From: an uncultured Coriobacteriales bacterium
Lineage (GTDB): Bacteria; Actinomycetota; Coriobacteriia; Coriobacteriales; QAMH01
DNA length: 64,000 nucleotides
Direction of reading: 5' to 3'
Assembly: GCA_934646835.1 (NCBI GenBank)
Contig: CAKUES010000005.1
Coordinates: forward strand, 1-64,000
Shown here: piece after piece, positions 49,979-58,180 of the stretch
How the letters are laid out: each line of letters starts with the position of its first letter
Numbering within the stretch: position 1 is the stretch's first letter
Notes under the pieces: generated by a model
What the model was told of the DNA's origin: nothing
Seen by the model: only the letters and a program-made list of their open reading frames with translations
Databases searched by the model: none
Position numbers and translations under genes: made by a program

Positions 49979-50034
49979 AGATCTCGTTGAAGGGTCCGCA
50001 TGTCTTTGAGGGGTTGGATCTCTAAGAAGAGAGA

Positions 50035-50183
50035 AGCCCCAGGCGCCGAAGAGGAGGGGCGCGCCTGGGGCTAACACCGTTGGTTTCCAAAGAGGAAAGG
50101 AAGAAGGAAACCGGTGTTATGAGGTGCCGGGTTGTTGAAGAGGGGACCCGGCGGTCGGGTTGTTGAAGAGAGGGGACCCGACC
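50035..50183. ncRNA. Candidate structured RNA: four consecutive hairpins
   Basis: Stems are 50035-50046/50061-50072 (12 bp), 50073-50088/50106-50118 (with a bulge), 50126-50132/50146-50152 and 50153-50160/50176-50183, directly abutting or separated by a few bases. On the plus strand each loop carries a purine run (GAAGAGGAGGGG, AAAGAGGAAAGG, GAAGAGGGG, GAAGAGAGGGG). The last two hairpins share GGGTTGTTGAAGAG and differ in compensating stem bases (GCCGGGT/ACCCGGC versus GTCGGGT/ACCCGAC). The strand is undecided; the minus strand would end at the 49933-49978 terminator. Confidence 0.55.
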
Positions 50184-50342
50184 AAGTCAGCTGCTTGATT
50201 TCTGACACTGAGCACTTTACGCAGAAACCCCCGGTAGAGCATCACACAAAAATGGTGATTGCCTATTTACCCATTAACAGGCGAGCTTTTTACACCCTGA
50301 TAGAGGGTAATTGGGGAGAAAACCGCCCAAAAAGGACGTGCG

Positions 50343-51091
50343 TTAATCAGCGACAGTGATTCTGGCATGGTTGAGAAGATACTCAGACGCCACATGGCGC
50401 TCTGCAGTCTCTCGCAAAATAAACTTGCGACCCGTCTCCTCAAGAAGTTTGCGAGTCTGCGCAGAGTCCGCCTTGGGGTTGATCTGTCGCGCCGCCTCGT
50501 CAAAATCGCTCTCGTCGACCTTGAGACCCTCGTATACAAACAGCGCATCGAGCACGTAGCCCTCGACCAACTTTCCATCTCGAGCAGCACTGCGTCCCCG
50601 CTCTCGACCGCGCGATCCTGATCAGCAGCGCGCACGTACTCCGTGTTGCGCTTGGCGATCTCCTCGATCTGGCGGTCGATGAGCGTCGTGTCCATCTCGA
50701 ACTTTGGGACAGTGACCTCGACGGGATCATAGGAGGACAGCTCGTAGCGCTGCTTGGGCTGCACTTCGAGCGTGAAACTCGCTTCCTGGCCGCGGCGCAA
50801 AGCGGAGCACTCGGTCACTGCAGGCGGATAGGCCGGCATGAGGCCACTCTTGTCAATCGCATAGGGAATGAGCGCCTCGAGGGCGGAGTTGCGCACGGCG
50901 CTGTAAAGGTCCTTGATGCCAAGCTGTTCCTCGACAGCCTGGTTCACGGTCTTTCCATGCTCGGGCTTGAGGCCCATGCTGTTCACGAAAGTCAGATACG
51001 CAGTCGCGAAGGCGTCTTCGACTTCCTTTACCGTCGCTCGTGCGCTCAACGCGATCTTGCCCTAATCAAGCTTCTTCTCGGTGAGTTTCAT
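50343..51091 (-). pseudogene. Decayed trigger-factor-like gene
   Basis: The ATG at 51091 follows GAGAGAGG and reads MKLTEKKLD, then TAG (51062-51064), then GKIALSARATVKEVEDAF in the same frame. A one-codon nonsense change (probably GAG to TAG) has therefore interrupted it. Further on, after SGDAVLLEME (near 50570), the coding frame shifts to LVEGYVLDALFVYEGLKVDE and ends at ITVAD. The product would be a roughly 245-residue protein with trigger-factor N-terminal-domain character (peptidyl-prolyl isomerase/ribosome chaperone), shorter than the ~430-residue family norm. Two independent lesions argue for real decay. Confidence 0.75.
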
Positions 51092-51193
51092 AGCCAGCCT
51101 CTCTCTCGAAGGTGAATCTCATGAACTCGATACTAGGGAGAAGCGCGCGCCATACCACCACCGCAAGGAGTGAAATACACTCTAAAAGCAGCG

Positions 51194-51226
51194 GCGCCCT
51201 CTCATACCAATGGCATGAGAGGGCGC
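51194..51226 (-). terminator. Hairpin between OYE-type gene and trigger-factor remnant
   Basis: GCGCCCTCTCAT (51194-51205) pairs perfectly with 51215-51226, flanked by TTT on the right and a T-rich run on the minus strand. It could end the OYE-type transcript after it passes the 118-bp element. Confidence 0.65.
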
Positions 51227-51290
51227 TTTGACCTGCAGAAACACAAAACTAGCTATACCGCTCGCCCCTCTTAGAGCGAGCTTGGTCTCC

Positions 51291-51408
51291 CAGGGAAATG
51301 CTGATTAATGCGAGGCTTATGGGGAGGGACTTCGGTCCCTCCCCTACGTAACCAGCGGTTTTGCTAATCGTATGCGGAAAGCATCTCCCTTAATGAGCGT
51401 TTCCCTAG
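51291..51408 (+). mobile_element. 118-bp MITE-like element, copy 2
   Basis: It is the same length and orientation as copy 1, with GGGGAGGGACTTCGGTCCCTC in the centre and termini CAGGGAAATGCTGATTAA and TTAATGAGCGTTTCCCTAG. Its last four bases (CTAG, 51405-51408) contain the complement of the TAG stop codon of the adjacent minus-strand gene. Confidence 0.85.
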
Positions 51409-53357
51409 ATGTCCAGCGCGGCGTGAAAGGCTTCATAAGTCGCGTCGGTAATGGTGCGCGCCGACACCGCATCGCCGACAACGCGGACGAAGGGCGCGCT
51501 GTAACGCAGCTGCTCGACGACATCCTCGCGCGAGCGCTGGCCGAGCGCGCAGACCACGGTGTCTGCCTCGACAAAACGTTCCTCGCCCTCGGCATTGGAC
51601 AGCAAGACACCATCAGCCTTGACCTCCTTGCCGCGGAAGCCCTGGTGCACGTGGATGCCCGCCTTCTCGATCTCTGCGAGCAGGATGGGGCGCTGGCGGA
51701 TGTTGCAGTCCTTGGCAAGCGGGCTGCGCTGGGCGATGTGGACCTCCTTGCCCTTCGATGCCATGAGCAGCGCGCACTCGCAGCCGGTCAGGCCTCCACC
51801 CATGATGAAGACCCTCTCCCCCACCTCGGCGCCATCGAGGTAGATGTCGTCAACCTGCAACACCTGAGCGCCATCTGCAACGGGCATGGGCGGCTTCACG
51901 GCTTCGCTGCCCACCGCGATGATGACCGCATCGGGGTTGACTGCCTCGACATATGCCTCGCCAACCTCCGTATTAAGGCGGATCTCGACGCCCTCGCGTT
52001 CACACAGGCGCGCATAGGTCACGCCAAGCTCGTACATGTCGTGCTTGAAGGGAATCGCCCACTCGGCGCGCAGGATGCCGCCGAGCTCGCCTTCGGCCTC
52101 GCACAGAATCGTCTCATGGCCTCGCTGCTTGGCAGTGATCGCCGCCACCATGCCAGCAATACCACCGCCGATGACGAGCACGCGCTTGCGGCGGTGCTGC
52201 GACACGGGGATGACCTCGTAGCCCTCGAGCTCGCGGCCGATGAGCGGATTCACCGCGCAACGACGCGTCTGGGTCATCGCGCGCTCCGCCATGCACACAT
52301 AGCAGCGCAGGCACTTGACGACCTCGTCGCCCTTGTTCGCCATCACCTTGTTGGGGAGCATGTGGTCGGCAAGCAGGGCGCGGCCCATGTAGATGAGGTC
52401 AGCCTGACCGGAGGCGATGATCTCCTCCATCTGAGCGGGGTCGCTCAGACCGCCGAGCGTGGCGACGGGTTTGGAGACGTGCTTCTTGATCTCTGCCGCA
52501 AGGTAGACGTTGCAGCCGTGCTCGCGGAACATGCTCGGATGGGTGATGCCAAAGCCAAACTGGTAGCTGCCGGCGGAGACGTGGATGAGATCGCAGTAGT
52601 CCTCGAGCGCCTGGGCGATGCGCACGCCTTCGTCGAGGTCGTAGCCGCCGTCGAAGAGCTCGCTGCCGCTCATGCGGATCTCGATCGGGAAGTCCTTGCC
52701 GCACTTCTCGCGAATGGCGATAAGCACCTCGCGAGCAAGGCGCGTGCGGTTCTCAAAGCTGCCGCCGTACTCGTCGGTGCGCTTGTTGAAGTACGGGCTC
52801 AAAAACTGGTTGATCAGCCAGCCGTGGCCGCAGTGCAGCATGCACATCTGAAAACCAGCGCGCTCGGCAAGCGCCGCTCCCTCGGCATAGGCAGCGACGA
52901 TATCGTCGATCTGCTCCTTGGTGAGGGCCTTGACCTTCATGCCGTCGGGACGCACGCCGTCGCTGGGTCCGTACTGGCACAAATCGCCCTTGCCGTCCTT
53001 GTCGACCATGTAGGTGCCGGCATACTGACCGGAGTGTGACAGCTCAATGCTGGGGATGGAGCCGTGACGGCGGATCGCATCGGCAACGTAGGTGAAGGCG
53101 CCGAGCTGGCCGATGTTCTTAAGGTTGAGATGCAACATCTGCGAGCCGTCGGTCTCAGGGTGGACGACAAGCTCTGAGACGGTGACGATGGCGGCACCGC
53201 CCTTGGCGCGGGCTTCGTAAAAGCCCTGCGTGCGCGGCCCGGGTGTTCCGTCCTTGTCGATGTCAGTCGCACCCATAGGCGCCGAGCACATGCGGTTGTG
53301 CAGGGTCAGGTTGCCGACCTTAAGCGATTTGCACAGATTTGGGTAGTCAAGCTTCAT
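51405..53357 (-). CDS. OYE/2,4-dienoyl-CoA-reductase-type NADH:flavin oxidoreductase
   Basis: The 650-residue protein starts at ATG 53357 after AGGAAGGA. The FMN TIM barrel (1-~350) carries LHNRMCSAPMGATD, SIELSHSGQYAG, CMLHCGHGWLINQFLSPYFN with NKRTDEYGGSFENR, and IYMGRALLAD. The 4Fe-4S site is CLRCYVCMAE...RRCAVNP (~340-360). The FAD/NAD half shows VLVIGGGIAGMVAAI and VFIMGGGLTGCECALL. The architecture matches FadH, BaiH/BaiCD and 2-enoate reductase. The substrate is unknown: an enoate, dienoyl-CoA, bile-acid or steroid double bond are possibilities. The stop codon lies inside a MITE. Confidence 0.9.
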   Translation of the reverse strand: MKLDYPNLCKSLKVGNLTLHNRMCSAPMGATDIDKDGTPGPRTQGFYEARAKGGAAIVTVSELVVHPETDGSQMLHLNLKNIGQLGAFTYVADAIRRHGSIPSIELSHSGQYAGTYMVDKDGKGDLCQYGPSDGVRPDGMKVKALTKEQIDDIVAAYAEGAALAERAGFQMCMLHCGHGWLINQFLSPYFNKRTDEYGGSFENRTRLAREVLIAIREKCGKDFPIEIRMSGSELFDGGYDLDEGVRIAQALEDYCDLIHVSAGSYQFGFGITHPSMFREHGCNVYLAAEIKKHVSKPVATLGGLSDPAQMEEIIASGQADLIYMGRALLADHMLPNKVMANKGDEVVKCLRCYVCMAERAMTQTRRCAVNPLIGRELEGYEVIPVSQHRRKRVLVIGGGIAGMVAAITAKQRGHETILCEAEGELGGILRAEWAIPFKHDMYELGVTYARLCEREGVEIRLNTEVGEAYVEAVNPDAVIIAVGSEAVKPPMPVADGAQVLQVDDIYLDGAEVGERVFIMGGGLTGCECALLMASKGKEVHIAQRSPLAKDCNIRQRPILLAEIEKAGIHVHQGFRGKEVKADGVLLSNAEGEERFVEADTVVCALGQRSREDVVEQLRYSAPFVRVVGDAVSARTITDATYEAFHAALDI

Positions 53358-53385
53358 TGATTGCAGTCCTTCCTCTCCTCAAAAA

Positions 53386-53421
53386 AGACAACGCATGCAT
53401 TTTAGTTCGCATGCGTTGTCT
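53386..53421 (-). terminator. nanE terminator
   Basis: A 13-bp perfect stem (53386-53398 with 53409-53421), preceded on the plus strand by A6 that becomes T6 downstream on the minus strand, lies between nanE and the OYE-type gene. Confidence 0.88.
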
Positions 53422-53466
53422 TGCCGAGCACCCAAGTTGGGTGATTTTGTGGTTATAGGGCTGCGT

Positions 53467-53501
53467 GTGACACACTTTGTGCCAGTGACATTGTGTGTCA
53501 C
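53467..53501. repeat. Short GCCAGTGACA hairpin (element D)
   Basis: GTGACACAC (53467-53475) pairs with GTGTGTCAC (53493-53501). The loop TTTGTGCCAGTGACATT is the family core, so this is a minimal or half copy of the longer elements. Confidence 0.75.
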
Positions 53502-53558
53502 CAAATCCGTCATTCTGAGCGTTGACCCGCAGAACAACCTTTGATTGTGTGCTGTGCT

Positions 53559-54233
53559 TTAGATAGCGTCGACAAACCAGCGGGTGATGCTGGTGGGATG
53601 GGTGATCGCCGTGCCGACGACGCAGGCAAAGGCGCCGTTCTCGAAAGCCTCGTGCAGCTGAGCGGGCGTGTGGATACGACCCTCGCAAATGACGGGGGTG
53701 TCGCCAGCGATAGCGACGGCCTCGCGCAGCAGCTCGAAGTCCGGGCCCTCGGTCTTCTCGCGGCCACCGGGCACGTAGCCGGCCATGGTCGTGGAGACAA
53801 TGTCGCAACCAGCAGCAAGACCGCGCTTGATGTCCTCGATGCAGGAGCAGTCGGCCATCGTCAGGATGCCCTCCTCCTTGCACTGGGCGACGATCTCCTC
53901 GAAGGTCTCGCCGTTGGGGCGGGGGCGGTCAGTCGCGTCGAGTGCGACAACATCAGCGCCGGCAAGGCTGCAGGCGCGCGCATGGCGCATGGTCGGGGTG
54001 ATGTAGACACCCTCGTGGCCCTCCTTCCAGATGCCGATAATCGGCACCTCGACCTGGCCCTTGATCGCGGAGATGTCAGAGAGGCCCTGGCAACGGATAG
54101 CAGCAGCACCACCCTGCTCAGCAGCAAGCGCCATCTGGGCCATGGTCTCAGGATGGCGCATGGGCTCGCCAACGTATGCCTGGCAGCTCACCACGAGCTT
54201 GCCACGGAACTGCTCGATAATCGGATGAGTCAT
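53559..54233 (-). CDS. nanE: N-acetylmannosamine-6-phosphate 2-epimerase
   Basis: The 224-residue TIM-barrel protein has LVVSCQAYVGEPMRHPETMA at the N-terminus, GAAAIRCQGLSDISAIKG, PIIGIWKEGHEGVYITPT, DVVALDATDRPRP (catalytic-Lys/Asp region), MADCSCIEDIKRG and VICEGRIHTPAQ. It turns ManNAc-6-P into GlcNAc-6-P, which NagA and NagB degrade. The ROK kinase and a DapA/NanA-type lyase lie upstream on the same strand, which fits a sialic-acid pathway. Confidence 0.95.
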   Translation of the reverse strand: MTHPIIEQFRGKLVVSCQAYVGEPMRHPETMAQMALAAEQGGAAAIRCQGLSDISAIKGQVEVPIIGIWKEGHEGVYITPTMRHARACSLAGADVVALDATDRPRPNGETFEEIVAQCKEEGILTMADCSCIEDIKRGLAAGCDIVSTTMAGYVPGGREKTEGPDFELLREAVAIAGDTPVICEGRIHTPAQLHEAFENGAFACVVGTAITHPTSITRWFVDAI

Positions 54234-54309
54234 CGTTTTCTCCTATCGCTTGCTACCGCACACGCGGCAGATTGATTTGATTCCAAGATAATGCAGGACC
54301 CTGCTCTTC

Positions 54310-54438
54310 GTAGGGGAGGGACCCTGTCCCTCCCCTTGAACCCTGCAGGTTCATAGCGGCAAAGCCCCAATACGCTACGTTGCACGATTCCCGCTGTCAT
54401 CGCATGGGATATGGGGAGGGACAGGGTCCCTCCCCTAC
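54310..54438. repeat. REPIN-like inverted pair of GTAG hairpins (pair 1)
   Basis: GTAG plus GGGAGGGACCCTGTCCCTCC at 54310-54335 on the plus strand faces the reverse copy at 54413-54438, with both GTAG tetranucleotides outermost. The intervening 77 bp contain TATGG/CATGGG and no gene. Pairs of the same layout occur at 55544 and 58181. Confidence 0.85.
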
Positions 54439-54469
54439 GAAGGACAACGCCCCGCAAGCAGCCTCATCC

Positions 54470-55420
54470 CTACGCGATTGCGTCGAGGAGGTTTTCCGCT
54501 GCGCCGATGAGCGGGGCGTCACCCCCGAGCTCAGCCTCGAGGATGGGCGTGTCGAGCATGGGGACCATCGCCTGCGCGCGGTAGCCTTCCTCGAGCGCCG
54601 CGCGCCAGATGGGACCTGCCTTGGTAACGGTGCCTGTGAGGACGATTGCCGCAGGGTCGAGGATATTGACCATGGAAGCGATTGCCTCGCCAAGGGTGCG
54701 ACCAGCAAGTGCGAGCGTCTCGCGCGCTTTGTCCTCCCCTGCCTGCGCCCTACGGGAAACCTCGCCACCGTCGGTTGCGGGGTCGAAGGCAGGATCCATC
54801 ATGGAAACACCCTGGTAGAGCGCGCCGATGCCCGTGCCGCTCGTCACAGACTCGACATGACCGTCAGCACCACATGCACAGGTGTAGCCTGTCGCCGCAG
54901 GGTGCGTGATGTGGCCGATGTGGCCAGCCGCACCGTGCGCGCCGCGCATGACCCTGCCGTCAACCACATAGGCACCGCCCATGCCGGTTCCAGCAGCGAC
55001 AAACAGGCAGCTTGAGAGCCCCTGAGCGCCGCCCCAACGCGTCTCGCCGAGCGCATGGCCGTGGACATCGCCCATGGCCGCAACGGGAAGACCGCATGCC
55101 TCGCGCACGGCAGCTGCCAGAGGTTGACCGCTCCAGCCAGGCATGATCTCGTTGGCGTAGAAAACGCTGCCGTCATCGGGGCTGATGCAGCCCGCTGCCG
55201 CGATGCCGATGCCTACAGGCGCCCCCTCGCTAGCTGCGATCATCTCGCGCACGACGTCGATGACAGATGCCAAGACAGCCTCGCCTCCGCGACGGGCATC
55301 TGTCGGAGTCGAGGTACGCGCAATGACCTGCGGCGCAGCACCGTCAGCCTCATAGTGCACCAGCGCGCCGGCGATCTTCGTGCCGCCCAAATCGACAGCC
55401 ACAACATTGCAGGGCTTCAT
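54470..55420 (-). CDS. ROK-family sugar kinase (ManNAc kinase or glucokinase)
   Basis: The 316-residue protein starts at ATG 55420, with AAGGATGG upstream. The ROK ATP site is NVVAVDLGGTKIAGALV. GIGIAAAGCISPDDGSV, GDVHGHALGE, CLFVAAGTGMGGAYVVDGRV and the zinc motif CACGADGHVES follow; the usual CxCGxxGCxE has His at its third metal position here. Between nanE and the DapA/NanA-type lyase, ManNAc 6-kinase (NanK) is the likeliest role, but ROK sequences do not separate NanK from glucokinase reliably. Confidence 0.85.
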   Translation of the reverse strand: MKPCNVVAVDLGGTKIAGALVHYEADGAAPQVIARTSTPTDARRGGEAVLASVIDVVREMIAASEGAPVGIGIAAAGCISPDDGSVFYANEIMPGWSGQPLAAAVREACGLPVAAMGDVHGHALGETRWGGAQGLSSCLFVAAGTGMGGAYVVDGRVMRGAHGAAGHIGHITHPAATGYTCACGADGHVESVTSGTGIGALYQGVSMMDPAFDPATDGGEVSRRAQAGEDKARETLALAGRTLGEAIASMVNILDPAAIVLTGTVTKAGPIWRAALEEGYRAQAMVPMLDTPILEAELGGDAPLIGAAENLLDAIA

Positions 55421-55543
55421 TGCCACCATCCTTACCGTTACTTGCTTACACATCGCAGCCCCTTGCAGGCTGCCACTTCACTCGCAGGAGAGGAGCTAGC
55501 TAAACATACGCTAACTGCACACGAGCATCGCCACCACTCCACC

Positions 55544-55680
55544 GTAGGGGAAGGACCCTGTCCCTCCCCATATGCCATGCAACAATCCGAAAGCCCACAC
55601 ACAAGACAAGCACGCTTCAAAACAGCATGGCTCGTTGACAACACAGCACTCCCAGGGAGGGACAGGGTCCCTCCCCTACG
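55544..55680. repeat. REPIN-like inverted pair of GTAG hairpins (pair 2)
   Basis: The left hairpin is 55544-55569 (one variant base, GGGAAGGACC) and the right hairpin 55655-55680, in opposite orientation with GTAG outermost. No gene lies between 55421 and 55837. Confidence 0.82.
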
Positions 55681-55777
55681 AAATCAAGCTCCCAATCTGG
55701 TGCTTCTGCGCAGGCGCCGCAGCACCGATAACGTCACGGCGCGCCCAATCGGACACGGCGCGCTCTGGCGCAAAGAA

Positions 55778-55801
55778 GGGGCATACCAATCGGCACGCCC
55801 C
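55778..55801 (-). terminator. Candidate terminator of the lyase gene
   Basis: GGGGCATACC and GGCACGCCCC pair with two G-U pairs; on the minus strand CCCCTTCTTTG follows, 37 bp beyond the stop. Confidence 0.55.
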
Positions 55802-55837
55802 TCCCCTAATGAATCATATGGACTTTGCTCCCGCAGC

Positions 55838-56785
55838 TTACATGCGGGGAGCAGCAGCGACGTCCATGAGGCCGGCGCGCTTGAGGACGCGAACGATCTC
55901 GACGACGTCGTCGCCAACCAGCGGCTGAACCGGCTCGCGCATCTGGTTGGTGTTGAAGATACCCATCTGCCACAGCGCGGTCTTGAAGGCGCCGACGCCA
56001 GCGCCAAAGCCGACGGTGGCCTGAACGCGGCGGGTGACGAACATCAGGCGTGCGAGGTAGTCCTGCTTCTCGCGGACGGTATCCCAGTCGCCAACCTGAG
56101 CGGCATTCCACATCTCGACGTACTCCTTGGGAGCCAGGTTTGCGAGACCGGGGACGGAGCCGTCAGCGCCGCCGAGGTATGCGCCGTCGACGACGACCTC
56201 ATGGCCGGTGAGCAGCTGCAGGGGATGACCGGCGTCCTCGTTCTCCAACATCAGCCAGCGGAAGGAGACGTCATCACCAGAGGAGTCCTTGACACCGGCG
56301 AGGACGCCGTCGTTGCCCAGACGGACGAGCATGGTCGGGTCCAGCTTGGTGTGGACGCAAACGGGCAGGTCGTAGGCGAACAAGGGAATGTCGTTGGTGT
56401 GCTCGCGCAGAACGCGGAAGTGGCGCTCGTTCTCCTTGGGGCCGCCCAGGGCATAGAAGGGAGCGGTTGCAACGAGGCCGTCGATGTCGAAGTCGCGGGT
56501 GCGCTCGATCTGCTTGATGACGCGGTTGGTCTCCATGTCGATGACGCCGGCCAGGACCGGGACGCGATGGTCGACAATACGCACGGCCTCCTCGAGGACC
56601 TGGTAGCGTTGCTCGTCGTTAAGGAAGGCGACCTCGCCAGAGGAACCGAGGAAGAACAGACCGTGGACACCGCCGTCGATCATGTGGTTGATGGAGCGCT
56701 CGAAAGCCTCGACATCCAACTGGCGGTTGGCATCCAGGGGAACGACAACCGGCGGGATAACGCCGCGGAACTTAGAATCTGCCAT
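55838..56785 (-). CDS. DapA/NanA-family aldolase (N-acetylneuraminate lyase-like)
   Basis: The 315-residue (beta/alpha)8 lyase has GVIPPVVVPLDANRQLD, the FLGSSGEVAFLNDEQR pyruvate-carboxylate motif, the catalytic Tyr in LFAYDLPV and the Schiff-base Lys in LAGVKDSSGD. The GxxGE motif is SSGE rather than the DHDPS-type TTGE. The family includes sialate lyase, dihydrodipicolinate synthase and sugar-acid aldolases. The nanE and ROK neighbours favour a sialic-acid or related keto-sugar-acid lyase. It is first of three minus-strand genes separated by REPIN-like spacers, and each may have its own promoter. Confidence 0.85.
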   Translation of the reverse strand: MADSKFRGVIPPVVVPLDANRQLDVEAFERSINHMIDGGVHGLFFLGSSGEVAFLNDEQRYQVLEEAVRIVDHRVPVLAGVIDMETNRVIKQIERTRDFDIDGLVATAPFYALGGPKENERHFRVLREHTNDIPLFAYDLPVCVHTKLDPTMLVRLGNDGVLAGVKDSSGDDVSFRWLMLENEDAGHPLQLLTGHEVVVDGAYLGGADGSVPGLANLAPKEYVEMWNAAQVGDWDTVREKQDYLARLMFVTRRVQATVGFGAGVGAFKTALWQMGIFNTNQMREPVQPLVGDDVVEIVRVLKRAGLMDVAAAPRM

Positions 56786-56916
56786 GAGGCGACCTCTCTC
56801 TGTTTAGTCAAAATCACTGCGCGAAAACGCGCTCACAAAAGTATGACGCTCGAGCCGCCAAATGCAAGAACCGATTTGCAGAACTTGCCCCATACGACCA
56901 GCTGAGACGCACTTTT

Positions 56917-57282
56917 CTAAGCTTCAGCCTCAGCTGCTGCCTGCTCGGCAGCCGCCTTATCCTCGCCAATGCTCATCAACGCGATGCCGGCGACGACTGC
57001 CACCATGCCAATGCCGATGACCAGCGAGAACGGGTCGTCCCAAATGACGATGCCCACGACGGTGGTGAGCATCGTGCCGGCGCCTCCCCAGATGCCATAC
57101 ACCAGGCCTAGGCTCATCTCCTTGAGCATGAGGGTGAGCAAGGAAAAGGACACAACGTAGCCGACAATCGTCAACACCAAGAAGCTGGGATGCGTAAAAC
57201 CCTCAGAAAGCTTGAGAGAGGTTGTGGCGATAAGCTCAGAGATGATTGCCACAACCATGTAGAGAACACACTTGCCATGCAT
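56917..57282 (-). CDS. SMR-family small multidrug transporter subunit 2
   Basis: The 121-residue protein has four TM helices. The SMR Glu is in IISELIATTSLKLSEGF (residue ~16), followed by SLGLVYGIWGGAGTMLTTVVG. A C-terminal Ala/Glu tail is unusual. Its start overlaps the preceding SMR stop (TAATG), which suggests an obligate heterodimer like EbrAB or YkkCD. A MarR regulator heads the operon. Confidence 0.9.
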   Translation of the reverse strand: MHGKCVLYMVVAIISELIATTSLKLSEGFTHPSFLVLTIVGYVVSFSLLTLMLKEMSLGLVYGIWGGAGTMLTTVVGIVIWDDPFSLVIGIGMVAVVAGIALMSIGEDKAAAEQAAAEAEA

Positions 57283-57602
57283 TAGAGCACTCCCATTCGC
57301 ATACAGACAACGCCAAAGATAATCAAGCCGACGCCGACGACCTTCATCGCGTTGAACTTCTCTTTCCAGATAATGCGGCTCACTACCGCCGTCAGGGCGA
57401 CCGCCGCGCTCGTCCAGATTGCATAGGCCAAGCCCAGGGGCAAAGCTTGCAGGACCTTGGAGAGCATGGTGAAGGATACGGCGTAGCCGATGACGATGCC
57501 CACGATGGGCAGCTTGCGCGCGAAACCGTTCGAGAGCTTCATGCAGGTGTCTGCAAACACCTCGAAGATGACGGAAACGCTCAACAACAGGTACGGACTC
57601 AT
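57282..57602 (-). CDS. SMR-family small multidrug transporter subunit 1
   Basis: The 106-residue protein has four TM helices, the essential Glu in VIFEVFADTCMKLSNGF (residue ~14) and LPLGLAYAIWTSAAVALTAVVS. It overlaps marR by 4 bp (ATGA) and the second SMR gene by 1 bp. The tandem pair exports cationic compounds or guanidinium-like metabolites with protons; the actual substrate is unknown. Confidence 0.92.
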   Translation of the reverse strand: MSPYLLLSVSVIFEVFADTCMKLSNGFARKLPIVGIVIGYAVSFTMLSKVLQALPLGLAYAIWTSAAVALTAVVSRIIWKEKFNAMKVVGVGLIIFGVVCMRMGVL

Positions 57603-58033
57603 TGGGTCAAACCCTCCTCAAACGCTTTCACATACTGGCGCGCCACCTTGAGAAAGACAGCGGCCTCCCAATCGGCGATTCCCTTGGCGGAATCGTGCTC
57701 GAGCTTCCTCATGCGCTTCACCGGGTCATCCCAGCGCGTGTACCCCTCGTCGGTGAGGGTGATGATGCGCTCGCGCTTATCGACAGCACCCTGTTGAGAG
57801 CTGATGCAACCGTCAGCCGCAAGGCGCTTGCACGTCGCGCTCACGGTCTGCTTGTTGAGGTCGCACAGATCGCATATCTCTCGCTGTGTCAGGCCGCCGC
57901 CCTTCTTCCAGAGCGCGTCGACAACGTAGAGCTCGTTCTCGTCGACCGTCTCCATCTTCGCGAAGGTGCGGTAGGCAACGTTGAGGTCGCGCCAACAGGA
58001 CCACAGCTCATTGCCAAAATCGTCGTGTTCCAT
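57599..58033 (-). CDS. MarR-family repressor of the SMR operon
   Basis: The 144-residue winged-helix protein has LYVVDALWKKGGGLTQREIC and DLCDLNKQTVSATCKRLAAD as the recognition region. The wing has VDKRERIITLTDEGYTRWDD. Two palindromic 20-bp sites sit just upstream of its start codon, so it most likely represses itself and the two SMR genes and is released by a transported compound. Confidence 0.92.
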   Translation of the reverse strand: MEHDDFGNELWSCWRDLNVAYRTFAKMETVDENELYVVDALWKKGGGLTQREICDLCDLNKQTVSATCKRLAADGCISSQQGAVDKRERIITLTDEGYTRWDDPVKRMRKLEHDSAKGIADWEAAVFLKVARQYVKAFEEGLTQ

Positions 58034-58053
58034 AGCATTCCTTACTAGTACAG

Positions 58054-58094
58054 ATAGTCCATTTTTGGACTATTATAGTCTACAAATGGACTAT
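58054..58094 (-). promoter_or_regulatory. Tandem MarR operators
   Basis: ATAGTCCATTTTTGGACTAT (58054-58073) and ATAGTCTACAAATGGACTAT (58075-58094) are two 8-4-8 palindromes one base apart, 21 bp upstream of the marR start. The first is perfect. This size and position are typical of MarR binding sites. Confidence 0.85.
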
Positions 58095-58136
58095 TGCCAG
58101 CGATTCAGGGTTACGTCAAGGCAACGAGCAGACACA

Positions 58137-58170
58137 AAGAGAGGCGAGCCCCTAAGGACTCGCCTCTCTT
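58137..58170. terminator. Bidirectional terminator
   Basis: AAGAGAGGCGAG (58137-58148) pairs with CTCGCCTCTCTT (58159-58170). It separates the ABC-transporter operon from the MarR-SMR operon. Confidence 0.8.
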
Positions 58171-58180
58171 CTCATTGCAC

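Noticed and set aside
53559..56785. A single complete sialic-acid operon
   Set aside because: nanE, the ROK kinase and the lyase are separated by 236-417 bp repeat-filled spacers and a terminator candidate, no sialidase or dedicated sialate transporter is evident, and the lyase and kinase could have other substrates; kept as a functional suggestion only.
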